Shown: piece by piece, positions 44,782 through 54,088 of the stretch
Layout: each line of letters begins with the position of its first letter
Position numbering within the stretch: position 1 is the first letter of the stretch
NCBI GenBank assembly: GCA_046705645.1
Contig: JBJKQE010000091.1
Coordinates: 5,135 to 69,134 of the forward strand
DNA length: 64,000 nt
Reading direction: 5' to 3'
Source of the DNA: FEN-1297 sp046705645
Lineage (GTDB): Bacteria > Bacteroidota > Ignavibacteria > Ignavibacteriales > Ignavibacteriaceae
Position numbers and translations under genes: made by a program
The notes under the pieces: generated by a model
Seen by the model: only the letters and a program-made list of their open reading frames with translations
What the model was told of the DNA's origin: nothing
Databases searched by the model: none

Positions 44782-45768
44782 CTATTTACCTTCTTTTAGA
44801 AAGGTAGTTAAAAGACTAAAATATTTTTCATACTGTTCTATATAAGGATTGTGCCCGCTCTTTTCAAACATTACAAACTTTGCCTGTGGAGCATACTCTT
44901 TGAATTTAACGGCAAATCTAGGAACAGATACCCGATCAAATCTTCCTGCAATTATTAATGTCGGCATTTTCAAGTCCTTTAATTGAGTTCTGAAATCCAG
45001 TTTTCCAATATCACCTCCGATAAGAAAATCACCGTCGGCGCCTACAATTTGATAATAAACTTTAGGATTAAAACTCAATGAATCTGATCTAAATTTATAA
45101 TAGTTGGAAGCATCATAAAAATACAAAAGTCCGCCGGGTACATTATATACTTTTTGGAGTTCAGGGGAGTTGGAATTGTATCCTTCATTCCGAAGTTTCA
45201 TTATCTCTTTCCATTTATCAGGATACTGGTTGCGTATTTCATAATTGGAATTGTCATCATTTCCCTGCCACATTTCGCCGCTGAAAAATGTATCTGATAA
45301 AATTAGTTTATCAACCGAATTAGGATACTCTAAAGCATATTCCTGGGCGACCATTCCGCCGTATGAATGTCCTATTACACTCCATTTTTTAAAACCAAGA
45401 GCTTTTCTTAATCCTTCAAGATCTTTAACATCTCGTGTGAAAGAATATTCTTCGGGATTTTTTGCCCTTGAAGATTTTCCTCTTCCGAAAGCATCAAAAT
45501 AAATCAGCTTAAAGTTTTTTGCGAGATAATCAAACCAGGGCGTTAAATAAGTATGAGAATCACCCGGTCCGCCTGGAATTACTACAATCGGTTCTCCCTG
45601 GCCTTTAATCTGATACCATAATTCTGCTCCGTCAACTTTTGCATAGGAACCATTTGTATCTTGTGCTTCTTTTGCAAGCAAAGAGCAGCTGCTTATAATT
45701 GTAAGGAGAATGATGAAAGATATAAATAGTATTCCCTTTCGCTTCAGATTGAAATTAATTTTATTCAT
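44782..45768 (-). CDS. Alpha/beta hydrolase, proline iminopeptidase-like lipoprotein
   Basis: This 328-residue exported hydrolase has a signal peptide ending in a likely lipobox (ISSC, Cys28), oxyanion-hole region VIPGGPGDSHTYL, nucleophile motif GHSYGGMVAQEYAL, a late Asp in AGRFDRVS and His in SGHNPYIEQ. The GGPG motif and cap are typical of the proline iminopeptidase group. It probably cleaves peptides or esters outside the cytoplasm; specificity is unknown. It converges with ndh. Confidence 0.85.
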   Translation of the reverse strand: MNKINFNLKRKGILFISFIILLTIISSCSLLAKEAQDTNGSYAKVDGAELWYQIKGQGEPIVVIPGGPGDSHTYLTPWFDYLAKNFKLIYFDAFGRGKSSRAKNPEEYSFTRDVKDLEGLRKALGFKKWSVIGHSYGGMVAQEYALEYPNSVDKLILSDTFFSGEMWQGNDDNSNYEIRNQYPDKWKEIMKLRNEGYNSNSPELQKVYNVPGGLLYFYDASNYYKFRSDSLSFNPKVYYQIVGADGDFLIGGDIGKLDFRTQLKDLKMPTLIIAGRFDRVSVPRFAVKFKEYAPQAKFVMFEKSGHNPYIEQYEKYFSLLTTFLKEGK

Positions 45769-46364
45769 GCTAAATCCATTGTTAGATAAATATTATTAAT
45801 AAAATAAGATAGTCAGGTAATTTAGTACAAAGCAATTATAACTTAATTCAGGTGCAAAATACTATTCGAATTTTCAATTATTTTAAATTTATTGTGATAG
45901 AAAGCTACTAAATGTAGACTGAAATTAAATATTTTTGAACAGTTAGTATGTAATTTAAAATAAAGAATTTACAAGTTGAGAAATATTATAAAATCGGGGG
46001 TGAATCCAGCCTCGGATATATTTTAAATTTGAAGATAAATAATTTTTCATGAATGAAAGATAAATTTTTTTTTTACAACCAAACACTCTCGAAATTAAAA
46101 TTAAGAAAGTTAGAGTACTTAAATCATTCAAATGTGATTCTATGACGCAACAAGTTTTTTAAGTGAAATTGATAATTTCTTTGGCGGGTCTTTATAATTT
46201 GTTAAGTTTGCCAAATCAAATTGAAATTATAGAAATTATTATTCGTTATAAGTAAAATTTCGGATTTTTAGCATTTAAGAATTTGTAATTGCAAAATTTA
46301 TTTTGAAAATATTAAGGAAATTGAAAGTTTTACTTTCGTAAAAATTGGAGATCGGATAGTCTGA
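45769..46364. other. Divergent intergenic region, no gene seen
   Basis: These are 596 AT-rich bases with a poly-T run near 46065. I found no supported ORF, repeat or clear promoter. Promoters of the hydrolase (left) and ClC transporter (right) must lie here. Confidence 0.4.
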
Positions 46365-48167
46365 ATGGCATATTTTTTTAGATATATAGGTTTGAATACA
46401 AAAATATTTTTTAGAAAAACTATAAAATTTCTTAACGAAAAAATTGAATTAAGAACTTTCATTGTCTTAGCGAGTTTAATAGTTGGAATTATTACCGGAA
46501 TAGCTTCAGCAATCTTAAAGGACTTTGTGCATTTTCTTGAAGTGAATCCGGAAGCATATTTTAAACAACATGGAATCGGATTTCTGCTTCCTTTTTTCCC
46601 CATGATAGGAATTATTCTATCTGTTATTGTAACAATTCTTTTTTTCAACGGTACACTTAGCAAAGGAATTTCCAATCTTATTTACTTGATTACAAGGAAA
46701 GCTTCCGATGTTCCTAAGCAGGATATTTTCTCGCATTATATTACCAGCGGGTTAGCTGTCGGATTCGGAGGTTCTGCAGGACTGGAAGCGCCGATAGTTA
46801 TTACCGGCGGGGCAATAGGATCTAATGTTGCCAAAGGCTTTAAGTTTAATTATAAAGTAAGAACGCTTTTATTAGCAAGCGGCTCCGCTGCCGGTATCTC
46901 TGCTATTTTTAACAGCCCGATAGCCGGAGTAATTTTTGCAGTAGAAATTTTATTACCTGAATTTTCAATATCGTATTTTATTCCTCTTCTTATTTCTTCC
47001 GCTTCAGCGACAGTAGTTTCAAGTTTCCTTTACGGAGGACAAATTTTTTATCTTGTTACTGAAGGCTGGAAAATCACGGCAATACCGTATTATATAGTAT
47101 TGGGAATTTTATGCGGAGTAATTTCATATTATAATATTAAAGCCGCTTTTTTTGTAGAAGACTTTTTTCACAAGATAAAAACAAAATATGCTAAAATTCT
47201 TATCGGCGGAACGGTTTTATGTTTGATGGTTTTTCTTCTTCCCGCTTTATACGGCGAAGGATATATTTTTGTGAAGTACTTACTGGCAGGTCAGTATTCT
47301 AAAATTTTACCAGCACCTTTTATTACACACTATATTGATCCGAATTTAGCTTTAATTATAATTTCTGCATTAATTGTAATTACAAAAGTTTTTGCAACTG
47401 AAATTACTATTAGATCCGGTGGAAACGGCGGCACCATTGCACCTGCCCTTTTTACCGGAGCATTTACCGGATTCTTTCTTGCGCATTTAATGAGCTATCT
47501 GGGAATTGCAAATGTCAGCCATCCTAATTTTGTTGTTGTGGGAATGGCAGGAATACTCAGCGGAATATTGCATGCACCTTTAACAGGGATATTTTTAGGT
47601 GCAGAAATGACCGGCGGTTATAAATTGATAATTCCGCTGATGATTGTTACCGCATTATCTTATTTCATTTCAAGATATTTCCATCAAGAATCTATATATA
47701 CCGAAGCCCTGGTTAAAAGCGGAATTAAGTTCAGATCGGAGAAAGAAAAACATTATATCCGGCAGATTAACGTAAGAAATATTATTGAAACAGATTTTAT
47801 TATTCTGCATCCTCAAATTACTTTGAGAGAAATTATGCAGAACATTGTTCATTCCAAAAGAAATTTATTCCCTGTCGTTGACAACGATGAAAAACTCTTA
47901 GGTGTCATTACTCTTGATAATATCCGTGAGATTATGCTTAACAGCGATGTTTATGATGTAATCCTTGCTTACGAAGTAATGACTACGGATTTCCAATCCA
48001 TAGATATTAATGAAGATATTAATTTTGCTCTCGAAGTTTTTGAAGAAAATAATGTCTGGAATTTAGCTGTTACCGAAAACGGCAAATACAGAGGATTTAT
48101 TTCCAAATCAAATATTTTCAATAAATATTTATCTTCGTGGGCTACTCAGTATTCGGATGAATTTTAA
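46365..48167 (+). CDS. ClC family chloride transporter with C-terminal CBS pair
   Basis: This 600-residue membrane protein of the ClC family has about 10-12 hydrophobic helices, then two CBS domains (about 470-595). The gating glutamate is E141 in GSAGLEAPIV and a second, internal proton-pathway-type glutamate is E194 in GVIFAVEILL. Both suggest a Cl-/H+ exchanger rather than a channel. The first anion-site motif reads LSKGIS in place of GSGIP. The GNGGTIAPALFTGAF segment matches the third family motif. CBS domains usually bind adenine nucleotides and regulate transport. Confidence 0.92.
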   Translation: MAYFFRYIGLNTKIFFRKTIKFLNEKIELRTFIVLASLIVGIITGIASAILKDFVHFLEVNPEAYFKQHGIGFLLPFFPMIGIILSVIVTILFFNGTLSKGISNLIYLITRKASDVPKQDIFSHYITSGLAVGFGGSAGLEAPIVITGGAIGSNVAKGFKFNYKVRTLLLASGSAAGISAIFNSPIAGVIFAVEILLPEFSISYFIPLLISSASATVVSSFLYGGQIFYLVTEGWKITAIPYYIVLGILCGVISYYNIKAAFFVEDFFHKIKTKYAKILIGGTVLCLMVFLLPALYGEGYIFVKYLLAGQYSKILPAPFITHYIDPNLALIIISALIVITKVFATEITIRSGGNGGTIAPALFTGAFTGFFLAHLMSYLGIANVSHPNFVVVGMAGILSGILHAPLTGIFLGAEMTGGYKLIIPLMIVTALSYFISRYFHQESIYTEALVKSGIKFRSEKEKHYIRQINVRNIIETDFIILHPQITLREIMQNIVHSKRNLFPVVDNDEKLLGVITLDNIREIMLNSDVYDVILAYEVMTTDFQSIDINEDINFALEVFEENNVWNLAVTENGKYRGFISKSNIFNKYLSSWATQYSDEF

Positions 48168-48304
48168 GCTTTTATAAAAGACAAAGCAAAAGAGGAATAA
48201 AATCCCGCTGAATATTTGCGATCTCGCACTTATCTATTACCTTTTACTTTTATTGATTTCTTTGTTAGCTTAGACTAAAAATAATAATTATTTTGAGGCG
48301 GGCG

Positions 48305-49279
48305 ATGGAAATGAATGAAAAAAACTTTCTTTATTCGGATACACCGGAACCTCATAAAGCGCGGACAAAAGATATCTTAAAAAAGCATCCCGAAGTTAGA
48401 AATTTAATCGGCAGAAATCCTTTCAGTTTTGTAATAATTCTTTTTGTTGTCGGAGTTCAATTCACTATTGCTTTCCTTTTAAAAGATCAGTCATGGTGGC
48501 TTGCATTAATTATTGCTTATTTAGTTGGTGCATTTGCAAATCATTGTCTTTTTGTTTTAGTTCACGAGGCTGCTCATAATCTTATTTTTAAAAGAAAAAA
48601 CATGAACATATTGTCCGGTATAATTGCCGATCTGCCGAATATTGTTCCGAGTTCGGTTTCTTTTAGAAGTTATCATTTAAAACATCATTCCTTCCAGGGC
48701 AATTATAATCTTGATGCCGATCTTGCAAGCAAATGGGAAGCAAAACTCATCGGAAGCAGTTTCCTTGGAAAAATATTTTGGGAACTTTTCTTCCCGGTAT
48801 TTCAAGGACTTAGACCCCCAAGACTTAAGGAAATTAAGTTTATGAATGCCTGGACTGTCTTTAATATGATAGTTGTTTTCGGTTTTGATGCTATTGTTAT
48901 CTATTATATCGGCTGGGTTTCTTTTCTTTATTTTGTCTTTTCTTTTTTCTTTTCTATAGGATTTCACCCTTTGGGTGCAAGGTGGATACAGGAACATTAT
49001 ATTATTAATCCTCCGCAGGAAACTTACAGTTATTACGGACCTCTTAACACTGTAGCATTAAATGTTGGTTTTCATAATGAACATCATGATTTTCCATCAA
49101 TACCTTGGAATAAATTGCCTGAATTAAAAAATACTGCACCCGAGTGGTATGATTCATTGGTCTTTCATAAATCGTGGTTTAAGTTGTGGATTAGATTTAT
49201 TTTTGATCCTAAGATTTCATTGTTTACTAGAATTACAAGAGAAAATAGGGGTGGGGTTACAGTTAAGCAAGAAACTTAA
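48305..49279 (+). CDS. Membrane fatty acid desaturase of the sphingolipid delta-4 desaturase (DES) type
   Basis: This 324-residue di-iron membrane desaturase has an N-terminal Lipid_DES-like region (FLYSDTPEPHKARTKDILKKHPE), then hydrophobic helices. All three histidine boxes are intact: HEAAH, HLKHH and NEHHDFPSIPW. The ETYSYYGPLN segment before the last box and the spacing of the boxes are those of eukaryotic dihydroceramide desaturases. It is expected to introduce a double bond into a lipid chain, possibly a sphingoid base; the true substrate is unknown. GAGG is six bases before the ATG at 48305; a TTG at 48293 lies upstream of this site. The APC permease gene starts six bases after its stop. 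Confidence 0.88.
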   Translation: MEMNEKNFLYSDTPEPHKARTKDILKKHPEVRNLIGRNPFSFVIILFVVGVQFTIAFLLKDQSWWLALIIAYLVGAFANHCLFVLVHEAAHNLIFKRKNMNILSGIIADLPNIVPSSVSFRSYHLKHHSFQGNYNLDADLASKWEAKLIGSSFLGKIFWELFFPVFQGLRPPRLKEIKFMNAWTVFNMIVVFGFDAIVIYYIGWVSFLYFVFSFFFSIGFHPLGARWIQEHYIINPPQETYSYYGPLNTVALNVGFHNEHHDFPSIPWNKLPELKNTAPEWYDSLVFHKSWFKLWIRFIFDPKISLFTRITRENRGGVTVKQET

Positions 49280-49285
49280 AAAAAT

Positions 49286-51382
49286 ATGTTTCAAGCAAAA
49301 AAAACAAAACACTTAAAAAAGGAATTAAATCTTTTTGATGTATTTGCTATCTCTACAGGTACAACACTAAGCGGAGGATTTTTTCTTTTACCCGGTTTAG
49401 CAGCTGTTGATGCCGGGCCTGCTTTAGTGCTGTCATATATGCTGGCAGCAATTCCTTTAGTACCTGCTATGTTTAGCATTGCCGAACTTGCAACTGCAAT
49501 GCCGAGGGCAGGCGGGGTTTACTTTTTTTTAGATAGAACTTTGGGCCCGCTTATGGGAACGATTGGGGGACTTGGAACATGGCTGGCCTTAATCTTAAAA
49601 GTTGCTTTTGCTCTAGTTGGAATGGGAGCTTACATCTCACTTTTTTTTACTGAAATTTCCATTATACCAATTGCAGTCTCTATTGCTGCTTTATTAGGAA
49701 TACTCAATTTATTCAGCGTTAAAGGAACAGGTAAGTTACAAATTATTCTTGTTGTAATTTTATTAGCGATTCTCTTTGCATTTATCGGTGAAGGTTTTTC
49801 GAAAATTGATACTTCAAACTTTAAAGGATCCTTTGAACCCGGCTTTGCAAAAATATTTTCAACTACAGGATTAGTTTATATCAGTTATATCGGCATTACA
49901 AAAGTTGCTAGCTTATCGGAAGAAATTAAAAATCCCGAAAAAAATCTTCCCCTCGGTATTTTTTTATCAATAGGTGTAACTTTTTTAATTTACACATTGG
50001 GAACTTCAGTTATGGTGGGCCTTGTCCCCATGAATATTTTAAAGGGTGATTTAACACCGGTGGCCACTGCGGCTAAAGGTATGTTCGGAGGCGCCGGAGT
50101 TATTGTTTTAACTTTTGCAGCACTTGTTGCATTTATTTCAGTTTCTAATGCGGGGACAATGAGCGCATCACGTTATCCCTTTGCAATGAGCAGAGACTAC
50201 TTGATGCCTCATTTCTTTCAGCGGCTTAGTAAAAAGGGAATTCCTTTTATTTCTATAATAACTACAGTTTGTGTTATTGTTCTAATTCTTGTTTTTTTAG
50301 ATCCGACTAAAATTGCAAAGCTCGCAAGCGCATTTCAATTGTTAATGTTTGCTTTGGTTTGTCTTGGAGTTATAGTTATGCGTGAAAGCAGGCTGGCTTC
50401 CTATGATCCGGGTTATCACTCACCTTTTTATCCATGGATGCAGGTCGTCGGTTTAATTGCTCCTCTTTTTTTAATAATTGAAATGGGAATTCTGCCAATA
50501 AGTTTTTCGGCGGGACTTATTTTAATTGGGGCAATCTGGTTTAATTTTTATGCGAAAGAAAAAGTAAAAAGGTCGGGAGCAATTTATCATGTATTTGAAA
50601 GATTGGGAAGATCAAGATATCACGGTCTTGATACAGAGCTGAGAGGAATTTTAAAAGAAAAAGGTTTACGCGCCGAAGATCCTTATGATGAAATTGTCAC
50701 CAGAAGTCTAGTTATTGATATGGAAGAAGCCGCTGAGTTTGAGATTATAGCAGAAAAAGTTTCAATCTGGCTGTCAAACCTGGTTTCATTTTCGCCCGAA
50801 GAAATTAAAATTCAGTTTATGGAAGGAACAAGAATCGGCATGACCCCGGTAACTCATGGAATTGCTCTTCCGCATTTAAGAATACAAGGACTCGAACAGC
50901 CTGAAATGGTTTTAGTCAGATCAAAAGGGGGAGTACATATTACGGTAAACGGTCCGCTGACAAATCATTTGGATGAAGAACATTCTGTTCAAGCTTTATT
51001 TTTTCTTGTAAGTCCTGAAGAAAATCCGACACAGCATCTCCGCATACTTGCACAAATTGCCGGCAGAGTTGATGATGAAAGCTTTGCAGATGATTGGAAG
51101 ATTGCAAAAAATGAACAAGAATTAAAAGAATCACTTTTACACGATGATAGATCGCTATCGTTAATTGTAGACTCCAATAAAAAAACAAGTACAATGATTG
51201 GTAAAGCATTACGGGAAATTACATTTCCTGAAGGCTGTCTTGTTGCTTTAATGCACCGCAGCGGGCAGACTATTATCCCGAAAGGAAATTGTATTTTTGA
51301 AGAAGGGGACAGGCTGACAATTATCGGCGACCCGAAAGGTTTAAAAGAAATTGTAAGCCGGTTTGGCGAGTATGGAAATTAG
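49286..51382 (+). CDS. APC-superfamily permease fused to PTS EIIA-like and TrkA-C domains
   Basis: This 698-residue protein has three parts. Residues 1-420 form an amino acid/polyamine permease (STGTTLSGGFFLLPGLAA start, about 12 helices). Residues 460-615 form a PTS EIIA type-2-like domain with GIALPHLR, in which H530 is at the phosphorylatable position. Residues 625-695 form a TrkA-C-like domain (IIPKGNCIFEEGDRLTIIGD). No other PTS components are in the window, so the EIIA part probably regulates transport rather than phosphorylating sugar. The permease substrate is unknown. It is coupled to the desaturase gene by a six-base gap. Confidence 0.88.
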   Translation: MFQAKKTKHLKKELNLFDVFAISTGTTLSGGFFLLPGLAAVDAGPALVLSYMLAAIPLVPAMFSIAELATAMPRAGGVYFFLDRTLGPLMGTIGGLGTWLALILKVAFALVGMGAYISLFFTEISIIPIAVSIAALLGILNLFSVKGTGKLQIILVVILLAILFAFIGEGFSKIDTSNFKGSFEPGFAKIFSTTGLVYISYIGITKVASLSEEIKNPEKNLPLGIFLSIGVTFLIYTLGTSVMVGLVPMNILKGDLTPVATAAKGMFGGAGVIVLTFAALVAFISVSNAGTMSASRYPFAMSRDYLMPHFFQRLSKKGIPFISIITTVCVIVLILVFLDPTKIAKLASAFQLLMFALVCLGVIVMRESRLASYDPGYHSPFYPWMQVVGLIAPLFLIIEMGILPISFSAGLILIGAIWFNFYAKEKVKRSGAIYHVFERLGRSRYHGLDTELRGILKEKGLRAEDPYDEIVTRSLVIDMEEAAEFEIIAEKVSIWLSNLVSFSPEEIKIQFMEGTRIGMTPVTHGIALPHLRIQGLEQPEMVLVRSKGGVHITVNGPLTNHLDEEHSVQALFFLVSPEENPTQHLRILAQIAGRVDDESFADDWKIAKNEQELKESLLHDDRSLSLIVDSNKKTSTMIGKALREITFPEGCLVALMHRSGQTIIPKGNCIFEEGDRLTIIGDPKGLKEIVSRFGEYGN

Positions 51383-51473
51383 ACTAAAAGATTTTATTTG
51401 AAAGAATTTTTAGAAACAACTTTTTAACCATAACTTAATACACTAAGCGTTGAACTGATTGTCAACATTATAG

Positions 51474-52037
51474 TTATTTTTGAATAGTTGCCTTATCACC
51501 GAGGGATATATAATTCTTAACAAGTTCTACAAACTTTGGATAATTTAACTCAAATTGTCTTTCTTTTCTGGAACTCATTACAAATATTGATACATTCTTT
51601 TTCTCTTTTATATATGCAACAGATTCGTAATTGGTATAAGAACCGCCATAAAATTTTATGACTCTGGCGATCCTCATACCTTTCCCAATTATAATCGAAT
51701 CCAATTCAACTGTTTTAATGTTCGGGTAATTCTTCTGAAAATCTTCTATATCATCTTTTATAAAATTTCTTAAATTTTCCGTGGAGTCAATTCCATAACC
51801 ATTTGCTTACATTACTGTTGTTGCCGTATCCCAGCTGCTTCCTCTTGGGTAGAACACAGCATGAAGACCTTGATTTATGCCGCTGTTATTATCAAGTACC
51901 CAACCATCCGGCGCTTTAACAATGAACCAGAAGTTTTCTCCGTAAACTATTCCTCCGGAAGAATCGTTATTATTTTGGCTTTCCTGAGCACATAATGAAA
52001 TGGGAATGATTATCATCATTAAGATTATTTTTACCAT
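51474..52037 (-). pseudogene. Secreted protein gene interrupted by a single nonsense codon
   Basis: A single frame from 52037 to 51474 encodes a signal peptide (about 1-18) and a small domain (GENFWFIVKAPDGWVLDN; GLHAVFYPRGSSW; later ESVAYIKEKKNVSIFVMSSR). It is broken only by TAA at 51807-51809, after DTATTVM. The next codons continue the same protein (ANGYGIDSTENLRNFIKDD), and a Tyr codon is expected at the stop. All other parts look intact, so this is a very recent nonsense mutation or a sequencing error. The two halves otherwise appear as two 76-residue ORFs. The family is unnamed. Confidence 0.82.
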
Positions 52038-52305
52038 ATATCTCCTAATTACTAAAGATGCTGTGTTTAAGGCACAGCCTAAAAAAGTTATACATGATTG
52101 AAAAACTTTGCCAATATTTGATACGCTTTACTTTGTGTGATTATTAAATCCCTGCCCTAATTCATCGTAGCCGATTATTTATTATTAAACTTAAAAATAT
52201 TTTTTATTAAATTCATTATAAATTTTCTGTTAATCTATTCTAAAAATAACATGCTTGTTTTATTTTAATATATAAAGTTTCATATAATTTGTATTAAATT
52301 CATTT

Positions 52306-53250
52306 ATGGAAAATCTTGTATTTACTTTTGGAATTGTAGCTCCTGTCTTTTTAATTGTTGCTGTAGGTTACCTGCTGAAAGTAATAGGTATAATGAATGA
52401 CAATTTTATAAACATTTCTTCGAAAATTGTTTTTTCCGTTTCACTTCCTGCTCTAGTCTTCCTTGAATTATATAACCTGGATTTTAGTATGGTTTTTGAA
52501 ATCAGCCAGATAGTTTATATTTATGTGGGAACGATAATTACTTTTCTTGTAAGCTGGCTGGTGGCATTACCCTTTATTCATAAAGCGGGGGACAAAGGCG
52601 CTTTTATACAAGGAAGCTTTAGAGGCAACTTTGCAATTGTGGGCCTTGCAATTTTATCCGGCATGGTTAGTAAGGTCGGTTTTAGTAAAGCATCGCTTTT
52701 TTTAGCCTTTATGATTCCTTTATATAATATTCTGGCAGTAATTGCGTTAACCGTACCTTTAATTAAAGAGAAACAATTAAATATTGAATCGACTATATTG
52801 GAGGTAATACGTAATCCTTTAATACTAGCTGTGCTGTTTTCTTTACCGTTTGCATTATTTAAGATTCCTATTCACCCGGTTCTATTAAGAGGAGGCAAAT
52901 ATATTGCCGATATTGCTCTTCCGCTGGCATTAATTAATATCGGGGCTTCGTTAAATTTAAAAGATATAAAGAAAGCTTCCTTATTAGCTTTCTATGCAAC
53001 TTTACTTAAATTAATAATTTTCCCGGCACTGGCTACTTATGGTGCATATGTATTGGGATATAAAGGAGATGATCTGTCGATTATATTTGTATTGTTCGCA
53101 TGCCCAACTGCGATAGCCAGCTATATAATGGCTGAAGCAATGGGTTCTAACGGAAAACTTGCAGGAAATATTGTTTTAGCTTCTACACTCGGTTCGGTGG
53201 TTACTATTACATTAGGGTTATTCATTCTAAAAACTGCCGGGCTAATTTAA
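52306..53250 (+). CDS. AEC (auxin efflux carrier) family transporter
   Basis: This 314-residue transporter has ten hydrophobic helices in two halves and fits the AEC/membrane transport protein family: a VAPVFLIVAVGYLLK start, NFAIVGLAIL in the middle, and LPLALINIGASLNL then CPTAIASYIMAEAMG near the end. Bacterial members export malate, malonate or related anions; the substrate is unknown. It is a single gene with no clear ribosome site. Confidence 0.88.
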   Translation: MENLVFTFGIVAPVFLIVAVGYLLKVIGIMNDNFINISSKIVFSVSLPALVFLELYNLDFSMVFEISQIVYIYVGTIITFLVSWLVALPFIHKAGDKGAFIQGSFRGNFAIVGLAILSGMVSKVGFSKASLFLAFMIPLYNILAVIALTVPLIKEKQLNIESTILEVIRNPLILAVLFSLPFALFKIPIHPVLLRGGKYIADIALPLALINIGASLNLKDIKKASLLAFYATLLKLIIFPALATYGAYVLGYKGDDLSIIFVLFACPTAIASYIMAEAMGSNGKLAGNIVLASTLGSVVTITLGLFILKTAGLI

Positions 53251-53270
53251 TGAATATGTCGCCCATATTG

Positions 53271-53347
53271 TCTTAATCTTAGTCGTATTCTTACTCTTAA
53301 TCGAGCTAAAAATAGAGTAAGATTAAGATTATAAGCAAGAGTAAGAA
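53271..53347. repeat. Interleaved inverted repeats (pseudoknot-like)
   Basis: TCTTAATCTTA (53271-53281) is the exact reverse complement of 53318-53328, and TTCTTACTCTT (53288-53298) of 53337-53347. The order A, B, A', B' cannot form two nested hairpins but can form a pseudoknot or two alternative ones. It lies 21 bases after the AEC gene. Confidence 0.7.
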
Positions 53348-53436
53348 GTTATTTCATAAAATGAATCTGAAAATAAATTTCACTATTCCTCATTTTTTAT
53401 TAGATTGTCCTTAGATAAAAATTTGGGTTTAAAGAA

Positions 53437-54006
53437 ATGAAATTAGTAATTAAAATAATTCTAATTTCTTTATTCTTTTCATCGAATTTTTCACAGAATA
53501 AATCAAACAAAGAAAGACTGCTTAAAAGCTTCAGGGGAATCGAATGGGGAATTTCCAAAACCCAGGTAAGGTCCATTGTAAAAGAATATTATTTGCAATC
53601 CTATTCCGGTTTCGGAATTGAAGCATTGTGCTATAAAGGTTCGATTGCCGGGATTGATTCACGGATAGACTTTAATTTTAAAGATGATAAACTTGTTGAC
53701 GGTTTATATTCAATAAATCCAAATTCTTCGTTTAAAACTGTTTTTAAAAAATTAGAAGAGTATTTAATTAACGAATACGGTAAACCCGATTTTAAAGTCG
53801 GCCCGGATATCGATTCTTCTTCGGTGTGGATTAAAGAAAATGATTATGGCCGCTACCGCGGGCCTGAATTGTACTGGTCATTTAAAAACGGGTTTGTAGG
53901 ATTGCATGCATCTAGGTTCAAAGATGATATTACTATAAATGTCCTTTATGTCGAAGGAAAGACCGTCGAAGAGTTCAACAACGAAAACCTTGCCCCGTTT
54001 AAATAA
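53437..54006 (+). CDS. Exported protein of unknown function
   Basis: I do not recognise this protein. It has 189 residues with a signal peptide (about 1-19, ending SNFSQ), then a compact alpha/beta domain: FRGIEWGISKTQVRSIVKE, a pattern found in several secreted proteins that begin with 'W-G-x-s-x-x-x-v', and later ELYWSFKNGFVGLHASRF. It probably acts in the periplasm. The gene stands between the AEC gene and the aldo/keto reductase gene. Confidence 0.65.
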   Translation: MKLVIKIILISLFFSSNFSQNKSNKERLLKSFRGIEWGISKTQVRSIVKEYYLQSYSGFGIEALCYKGSIAGIDSRIDFNFKDDKLVDGLYSINPNSSFKTVFKKLEEYLINEYGKPDFKVGPDIDSSSVWIKENDYGRYRGPELYWSFKNGFVGLHASRFKDDITINVLYVEGKTVEEFNNENLAPFK

Positions 54007-54088
54007 TTTTATTATTCCGTTTAACAAACTTCTGTGTTATTTTTAAACTATTAATTATTCGCTCTTAATTCTTAACTAAATATGAAGT

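Noticed and set aside
51474..51704. Separate 76-residue protein starting at TTG 51704
   Set aside because: It is the C-terminal half of the gene broken by TAA at 51807; homology-like sequence continues without a gap between the two halves.
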